Source: Bacteroidales bacterium (lineage in GTDB: Bacteria; Bacteroidota; Bacteroidia; Bacteroidales; F082). Taken from it: a stretch of DNA of 64,000 bases. The translations under genes and the position numbers were made by a program. A model generated the notes under the pieces. That model had not been told where the DNA came from. It saw only the letters and a program-made list of their open reading frames with translations, and made no database searches. Of the stretch, positions 58,831-64,000 are shown one piece after another. The stretch lies in assembly GCA_017549805.1 (NCBI GenBank), contig JAFYNJ010000002.1, positions 1 to 64,000 on the forward strand, in the 5' to 3' direction. Positions within the stretch are counted from its first letter, which is position 1. Each line of letters begins with the position of its first letter.

Positions 58831-60668
58831 TGGCGGACGATTTTGGTGACAAAGTTATCCATTTTCAGGACATAAAAGCCTGATGGAAGCGAAACATCCA
58901 ACCTGATCGTGTTGGTACCCGCATTCAAAACAACGGCTTGAGCATAGACTTCCTGACCCAACATGTTGAATACCCGCACTTCACTATGCTTGGATTCGGT
59001 AGAATTTACACAGAGTGTTACATGATCAATGAATGGATTGGGATAACAGGCAAATGACAAAGAAGAGTCGGGAACGTCCGACGAAGGCAAGAAATGCTCG
59101 AGCCTTTGGCGCATCACTTGATTCAACGAACGAAGATGCGCATCCACATGGTCCACGTCTTCCTCCCATTTTGATACGCTGGAGGGAAAACCAAAACGAT
59201 TGCTTTGATTGGGCACTTCCGCTTCGACAAGAGAACACAAAGCGTTGAAACGTGGTGTAATCTGTTCGTATCGCAACGGGTCGGACATCAGTTGAATGAA
59301 TCGGTTTCTAAAACGATATTTGAACTCACTATTGTTGAGAAGCTTCCTAAAAAACAGGGTAGCCTGAAAAAAGGAAGGGTTGTTCCCGTTAACGAAGGTG
59401 CTGGTGTCCGTAGCACTGGAAAACACATCCCAATCACGGAAGAAACAGCCGTCGCCGTCATAGAACATCCAACGCCATGGACCATCGCCGCGTTGCCAAC
59501 AACGGACATTGTTTTTCGGCCAGTCGACATTGGAGGAATAAAGTTCGAAAACCTGATAATCGATGAAATTATCCATGTCGATCTTTTCGCTCAACAAACG
59601 ATAGTTCTCCTCGAGCGACATATCGGCATCCATCACCCAATTGAACAAGTCGTTCCATTGGGTATCATCGCCGTTTTCCAGAAAAATCCATTGCTTGATG
59701 ATGTTGCTTTCCTCCACATCGATACCAAAATGGTCTTCCAGATAACGCTCATCGGGCGTTTCCTCCAAGGCATAGATGCCCCAGTATTCTCCGTTCAGGA
59801 AAAGCACCATCTGCCTGGAAGCCAAGCAGTCGATATGAAGGGATCTGGCAACTTGTTGTGCCAAATGGTCCTGTATGCCGGTAGTCATCCAGTTACTGCA
59901 TCTGAACGGCTTGATGCTCAAATGCTTGTAACTTTCAATGGGGAGGTTTTCTTGAAAAAAGACATGTTCAAAACGCTTTTTCCCATAGATTTCCCTGGCA
60001 TAGATCTTGAAACCTTTTTGCTGGAAACGCCTTGAAGCGCCCCCATGGGTACGCAGTCCGGCAATTTGGTTGATGCCGGTATTGTCGGCTTCATAAAACT
60101 CAACGTTACAGGCACGTTCCCAATCCATCCCCTTGCAGAAATAGTTGCCCGTCCAATCGGGAAGGTTAGGACTTTGATAGCCACCAGGCACCATGATTCC
60201 TGTGTAATAGTTGAAGAGTCCAACGGAGTCGGAACACAACGACATCACTGGAAGACCATGGGTATTACAACCCAAGGCGTGGATAAAGTAGCTGTTGGTG
60301 GCTACTTCACTGATGCAATCGTCGTTTTCGTCAAACACGGCAGCACGGATCACGATGCAATGCTGGATGCTATCGGGATAGAACATCTGTCCGTCTGGAG
60401 CAACCTGGATGGTATAGATGTCAGACCTGGAATAAAGGCTTTCGTCCAACAGCAGCGGACCGGTGTAAAGCCGTGACTGTGCTGTTGGACGATTGCCATT
60501 GGTGGTGAAACGAATATGGTGTTGCTGATAAAAGGGGAAGATCTCCAATGTGGGCGATTCCTCATAAAAGCCTCCCGGCACCGAGAAACAGGCCTTCTCG
60601 GCAGGTTGCGACAATGCAAAAAGCGGTGCCAGCAATAGAGACCATATCAGTAACCGTTTACCTTTCAC
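58827..60668 (-). CDS. CotH-domain T9SS protein
   Basis: A 613-residue protein starting with GTG at 60668, itself part of a heptamer array. It has a signal peptide (LLIWSLLLAPLFALSQ), a chitobiase-type Ig domain (about 25-120, ESPTLEIFPFYQQHHIRFTTNGNRPTAQ), a CotH kinase domain (about 140-480, with HGGASRRFQQKGFKIYARE, NGEYWGIYALEETPDERYLE and PWRWMFYDGDGCFF), and a T9SS sorting domain (ACYPNPFIDHVTL and SGFYVLKM). CotH family members are protein kinases or spore-coat/cellulosome-associated proteins; the role here is unknown. It overlaps the GH16-like gene by four bases. Confidence 0.85.
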   Translation of the reverse strand: MKGKRLLIWSLLLAPLFALSQPAEKACFSVPGGFYEESPTLEIFPFYQQHHIRFTTNGNRPTAQSRLYTGPLLLDESLYSRSDIYTIQVAPDGQMFYPDSIQHCIVIRAAVFDENDDCISEVATNSYFIHALGCNTHGLPVMSLCSDSVGLFNYYTGIMVPGGYQSPNLPDWTGNYFCKGMDWERACNVEFYEADNTGINQIAGLRTHGGASRRFQQKGFKIYAREIYGKKRFEHVFFQENLPIESYKHLSIKPFRCSNWMTTGIQDHLAQQVARSLHIDCLASRQMVLFLNGEYWGIYALEETPDERYLEDHFGIDVEESNIIKQWIFLENGDDTQWNDLFNWVMDADMSLEENYRLLSEKIDMDNFIDYQVFELYSSNVDWPKNNVRCWQRGDGPWRWMFYDGDGCFFRDWDVFSSATDTSTFVNGNNPSFFQATLFFRKLLNNSEFKYRFRNRFIQLMSDPLRYEQITPRFNALCSLVEAEVPNQSNRFGFPSSVSKWEEDVDHVDAHLRSLNQVMRQRLEHFLPSSDVPDSSLSFACYPNPFIDHVTLCVNSTESKHSEVRVFNMLGQEVYAQAVVLNAGTNTIRLDVSLPSGFYVLKMDNFVTKIVRQ

Positions 60669-60691
60669 CTTTTAGTTTTCAATTTTCAGTT
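60657..60691. repeat. Heptamer array at the CotH/S46 junction
   Basis: Five units (TTTACCT, TTCACCT, TTTAGTT, TTCAATT, TTCAGTT). It contains both the GTG start of the CotH gene (60666-60668) and the stop of the S46 peptidase gene (60679-60681). Confidence 0.8.
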
Positions 60692-62898
60692 TCTTCCACT
60701 TCCCTGATGGGTTGCGGCTCGCTCTTGCGGATGTCAAGCTCGTTGATGAGGTTGGTGGCACCGGCGTACTTGTCGATGATGAAAAGCACGTAACGGGCAT
60801 CCACATTGATGGTGCGTTGCAGGCGAGGTTCGAAGTTGACGTCGCCACTCATGGCTTCCCAGTTGCCGTCGAAAGCAAGACCAATCAACTCGCCCTTGCC
60901 ATTCATGATGGGGCTGCCTGAATTACCGCCGGTGATGTCGTTGGTGGAGAGGAAGCATACGATAAGGTCGCCGTTCTCGTCGGCATACGGACCAAAGTCT
61001 TTCTTCTCAATGAGCTCAATCAAACGTTTTGGAGCGTCGAACTCATAATCGCCAGGCACATACTTCTCAATGATGCCGTTGGCGGTGCACACATAGTCGT
61101 AGTGAACAGCGTCGGCGGGCATGTAGTCCTTCACCGAGCCATAGCTCATACGCATGGTGGAGTTGGCATCGGGATAGAGGCTCTTTTCAGGTTGGGTGGC
61201 AGCGTAATATTCACGCAAACCCTTCACGAAAAGATGGTCGTTCTTACGGATGTCATTCATGGTATTGCGATAATCAAGACCATGTTGTCTGAGGACACCC
61301 GTCATCTGCTGACTTACCTGGAAGGCATAGTCCTTTTCCATCTTCTTGACACTTGGCTTGGCAATGAAAGCCTTGATGCTTTCAGGCGTGGCAAAGATGG
61401 ATTTATCATAGACGTAATCTGCAAAAGCGTCGATGTCGCCTTTGAATTTCTTGTCGATGACAGTATAGATCTCGGGGAGTTCTTCAGCCTTGAAAGCGTT
61501 TTTGTAAGTCTTCAGCATCTCGGCATACATCTTATGCTCCACTTGAGGATTCGTCTCGGCAAACATGCCGTCAACATCCATACCTTGAAGCTCCATGAGT
61601 GCTGCGGCTTCCATTTCCTTGTCCTTGCTCTGGGCAGCCATGTAGTAACCCATGAAAGCCGTGGCAAGACCCGAAGGACCCGCTTGGGCAACAAAATTGG
61701 GATAGAAGATGTATTTGGCAACATCACTGAGGTCTTCGTAAGACTTCTTCAGATTCGGGAGGACATCGCCATATTCAGCCTTGCGAGCAGCACTTTCGCC
61801 AACCCATTGCTTGAAGCGGTTCTCAAGGGTGACTTTGGCTTCGCTGACCTTGTTCTTGCGAAGCATGGTGCACTGGCCGATGAAGTTCTTCCAAGTATTG
61901 GCCAAACCAGCATGGTTGTCGGCATACATCAGGTTGATGGCATCGTCCTTCTGCATGAACTCATCCATCACTTCAAGCTCCTTGCCGAAGATGTCAATGA
62001 TTATGGGATAGAAAGTGTCCACATTGTAATCGATGCCATAGCTCGACATGTAACGTTCGGTGCTGCCCGGGAAGCCCCAAATCATGGTGAAGTCGTCTTG
62101 CTTCACGCCATCGAGGCTGATGGGGAGGTGATGCTTGGGAACCAACGGCACATTGTCCTTGGAGTAATCGGCGGGATTGCCGTCCTTGTCGGCATACACA
62201 CGGAAGATGGAGAAGTCACCCGTGTGACGGGGCCACATCCAGTTGTCGGTGTCGCCACCAAACTTGCCGATGGAAGAGTTGGCCACACCAACCAGACGCA
62301 CGTCGGTATATACTTGATACACAAACATATAATACTCATTGCCTTCGAAGAAGCCTTTGATGACAGGATTGTACTTGCCTTCCTCTGAAGCAGCGGTCTC
62401 CAACTCCTTGATTTTGCCATTGATGGCCTTGTTACGGGCATCCCAGTCCATATCATCGGTCACAACGCCGAGGACATCCTTGGTCACGTCTTCCATGCGA
62501 ATCAGGAAAGAAGCGGTCATCTCGGGAGCGGGCAGTTCTTCGCTGTAGTCCTTGGCCCAGAAACCGTCTTTCAGGTAGTCGTGTTCCACAGAGCTGAGCT
62601 TTTGGATGGCGCTATAGCCGCAGTGGTGGTTGGTGAAAAGCAGTCCCTTCTCGGAGACGATTTCACCGGTGCAGAAGAAACCACGAGGCTTGGCTTCGCT
62701 GCCAAGACCCACGATAGCGTCCTTCAGACTGTTGTGATTGATGCTGTAAAGCTCTTCAGGAGTCAGCTGAAGACCCATTTTCTGCATATCCACATAGTTC
62801 AAACGCTCCACAAACATCGGAAGCCACATGCCTTCGTCGGCACGCACTCTGCCAACCATAGCCAGGACGGCGAGAGCAAATACGAGTAATTTTTTCAT
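60679..62898 (-). CDS. S46 dipeptidyl peptidase, DPP7-type
   Basis: A 739-residue secreted (signal MKKLLVFALAVLAMVGRVRA) serine peptidase of family S46. It releases dipeptides from oligopeptides in the periplasm. The catalytic residues are in TNHHCGYSAIQ (His91 or His92), RHTGDFSIFRVY (Asp) and GGNSGSP (Ser660). The specificity position 18 residues after the Ser is Gly (Gly678, in FDGNWEAMSG), as in DPP7 enzymes that prefer hydrophobic P1 residues; DPP11 has Arg there. It lies 44 bp from the M49 gene and is probably co-transcribed with it. Confidence 0.95.
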   Translation of the reverse strand: MKKLLVFALAVLAMVGRVRADEGMWLPMFVERLNYVDMQKMGLQLTPEELYSINHNSLKDAIVGLGSEAKPRGFFCTGEIVSEKGLLFTNHHCGYSAIQKLSSVEHDYLKDGFWAKDYSEELPAPEMTASFLIRMEDVTKDVLGVVTDDMDWDARNKAINGKIKELETAASEEGKYNPVIKGFFEGNEYYMFVYQVYTDVRLVGVANSSIGKFGGDTDNWMWPRHTGDFSIFRVYADKDGNPADYSKDNVPLVPKHHLPISLDGVKQDDFTMIWGFPGSTERYMSSYGIDYNVDTFYPIIIDIFGKELEVMDEFMQKDDAINLMYADNHAGLANTWKNFIGQCTMLRKNKVSEAKVTLENRFKQWVGESAARKAEYGDVLPNLKKSYEDLSDVAKYIFYPNFVAQAGPSGLATAFMGYYMAAQSKDKEMEAAALMELQGMDVDGMFAETNPQVEHKMYAEMLKTYKNAFKAEELPEIYTVIDKKFKGDIDAFADYVYDKSIFATPESIKAFIAKPSVKKMEKDYAFQVSQQMTGVLRQHGLDYRNTMNDIRKNDHLFVKGLREYYAATQPEKSLYPDANSTMRMSYGSVKDYMPADAVHYDYVCTANGIIEKYVPGDYEFDAPKRLIELIEKKDFGPYADENGDLIVCFLSTNDITGGNSGSPIMNGKGELIGLAFDGNWEAMSGDVNFEPRLQRTINVDARYVLFIIDKYAGATNLINELDIRKSEPQPIREVEETEN

Positions 62899-62921
62899 TT
62901 AGTTATAATTGATTTGATTGA

Positions 62922-62949
62922 TTAACTTTCATCTTTCACCTTTCACTTT
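62922..62949. repeat. Heptamer array at the M49/S46 junction
   Basis: Four units (TTAACTT, TCATCTT, TCACCTT, TCACTTT). It contains the TGA stop of the M49 peptidase gene (62943-62945). Confidence 0.75.
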
Positions 62950-64000
62950 AACAAAACATCCGGTCCCATGTTGTAGTAAATGTCCGTCGGGACACCGGCT
63001 TTGTTGACGCGGTCGAGGTCGGCCTGCAGTTCGGGATGGATCACGCTCATCTCGCCCAGCCAAGCTTTGGCGGCTTCATAGTCACCATTACCCTGGCAGA
63101 TCAGAATGTCGCCGGCGAGTTTTTCCACAGCAGCCTTCATCTTGTCGAAGTCGATGGCATAAAGGCCATTCTCATCACGAGTGAAAGCGCCTTCTTTTTG
63201 CATATAATTGAATTCAAGCATGTTGGCTTTGCCGTGGGCACTGGCTGCACCGAAACGCACCGAACGGAAGATGCCAGCAAGGAAGGTGACATAGTTGTCA
63301 ACCATCTCGGTATTGGTGTATTCACCCATCTCGGCCAGTTTGGTCACAAGGAACAGACCCAGCACATCGGCTTTGGCTTCTTCGATGGCATTGTAGGTGT
63401 TACCAAGGGCGCTGTGGACAGAACCTTTTCCTGTGATGGTGTTCTTGATGCCCATGCCGTGGGCAGTCTCGTGGAACATCACATTAGCGAAGAAGGCATC
63501 AAACTTGATGTGCTCCATCGATTCGGGCGTCATGAGGGTCTTGGCGATCGGGACGAGGATGTTTTCAAACTTGGCCTGCATGGCGTTTTTCAGCTGAAGC
63601 TTGCGGGTGCCTCTTTCGAGCTGCACACGCTCGTCGTTCGGAAGATTGATGGCAATGGTCTTGCTGTTGGCGTTGCAGTCGCCGGCATAATATACAGCGT
63701 CGTAGGCGGCAAGATCCACATCCGATCCTGGCACTTCCTTCTTGTACTCATCCGGCACAGGAAGCTGCTTCTGGAGCTCTGGAACAAACTGGGCGTAACG
63801 GGCCAGCTGCTTCGTCCACTCCTGGTCCTTGATCAGGATGAAAGCCTCATGAGAAGCCTTGATGCCGTAACGGGCATCGGTGTAGTTTTCAATGGGACCA
63901 ATCACCATGTCGATGTTGTTGTTGCGGACATCCATCCAACGCATGTCGCTTTCAAAATAGTCGTCGGTGCGGAGCGCCTTGGCGCGAAGGGCCAGATAGG
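62943..64000 (-). CDS. M49 family dipeptidyl peptidase III, 5' end outside window
   Basis: Only the C-terminal 352 codons are inside the window; reading continues past 64000 (preceding codons read DDYFESD before MRWMDV). The zinc motif is FHETAHGMG, a shortened HExxH rather than HExxGH of eukaryotic DPP III, and the second ligand motif is EEAKADVLGL. M49 enzymes remove dipeptides from the N-terminus of oligopeptides. C-terminal blocks FGAASAHGKANMLEFNYM and GDILICQGNGDYEAAKAW are typical. It lies beside the S46 peptidase, which suggests a peptide-catabolic pair. Whether a signal peptide is present cannot be seen. Confidence 0.93.
   Translation of the reverse strand, partial: YLALRAKALRTDDYFESDMRWMDVRNNNIDMVIGPIENYTDARYGIKASHEAFILIKDQEWTKQLARYAQFVPELQKQLPVPDEYKKEVPGSDVDLAAYDAVYYAGDCNANSKTIAINLPNDERVQLERGTRKLQLKNAMQAKFENILVPIAKTLMTPESMEHIKFDAFFANVMFHETAHGMGIKNTITGKGSVHSALGNTYNAIEEAKADVLGLFLVTKLAEMGEYTNTEMVDNYVTFLAGIFRSVRFGAASAHGKANMLEFNYMQKEGAFTRDENGLYAIDFDKMKAAVEKLAGDILICQGNGDYEAAKAWLGEMSVIHPELQADLDRVNKAGVPTDIYYNMGPDVLLK

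Noticed and set aside
42594-60668. A complete alginate or lipoteichoic acid biosynthesis cluster
   Set aside because: There is no glycosyltransferase, epimerase, lipid-anchor or polymer export gene in the region. Only modifying and trimming enzymes are present.
1-64000. tRNA, rRNA or riboswitch genes
   Set aside because: I looked for rRNA-like stretches, tRNA cloverleaf signatures with TTCGA T-loops, and classic riboswitch leaders upstream of metabolic genes and saw none. A dedicated RNA search (Infernal/tRNAscan) could find small RNAs I missed.

Overview
The window looks like a chromosomal segment of a member of the Bacteroidales (phylum Bacteroidota). Reasons: several secreted proteins end in a type IX secretion (T9SS) 'YPNPTDGxL' sorting domain; the run ftsX - DUF3098 - uppP - truB - queA is a Bacteroidota arrangement; there are a TonB-dependent receptor with a carboxypeptidase-like N-domain, S46 and M49 dipeptidyl peptidases, and OstA-like and TPR-TM-HTH proteins of Bacteroidota type; and many genes are preceded by the Bacteroidota -7 promoter element TAnnTTTG. 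Genes are dense, and I see no rRNA, tRNA, CRISPR array or prophage. Species cannot be named from this sequence alone.

Layout. 1-9.0 kb: small exported proteins, a large AsmA-like protein, thymidine kinase, an acidic protein - rsmI - OstA-like operon, then a Y1 (REP-associated) transposase with its palindromic repeats, and cvpA. 9-15.2 kb: secreted M64 peptidase, an exported protein, a ROK sugar kinase, and a metal-type TonB receptor with a Cys/His-rich partner. 15.3-21.9 kb: lipoprotein, butyrate kinase and phosphate butyryltransferase, thpR, a zinc-ribbon membrane protein, nucleoside hydrolase, and two small genes. 21.9-31.8 kb: two copies of a module (TPR-TM-HTH regulator plus T9SS-secreted protein) flanking an AAA-type ATPase whose promoter carries three 12-bp palindromes at exact 15-bp spacing. 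31.9-42.6 kb: housekeeping genes (glyS, queA, truB, uppP, DUF3098, ftsX, an acyl-CoA carboxylase carboxyltransferase, an ABC exporter, a U32 peptidase). 42.6-60.7 kb: a cell-surface modification region with three MBOAT O-acyltransferases, three AlgX/AlgJ-like partners, two LTA-synthase-like sulfatase-fold enzymes (one frameshifted), an acyltransferase-3 protein, a GH16-like hydrolase and a CotH-domain T9SS protein. 60.7-64 kb: S46 and M49 dipeptidyl peptidases.

The most unusual signal lies between and inside the genes. At least a dozen short arrays with a strict 7-bp period but different unit sequences (GAGAGGT, TTCACCT, TAATTCT, TTCTGAC, AGCTTTC and others) sit at gene ends and intergenic junctions, often supplying the stop codon, and some are translated in frame. 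One array of three GGTGAGA units interrupts an LTA-synthase-like gene exactly at its frameshift. One more unit, or two fewer, would restore the frame, so the gene could be phase variable. Two further repeat families are present: a 94-96 bp palindromic element inserted in frame in rsmI and in the U32 gene, and REP-like palindromes around the Y1 transposase.
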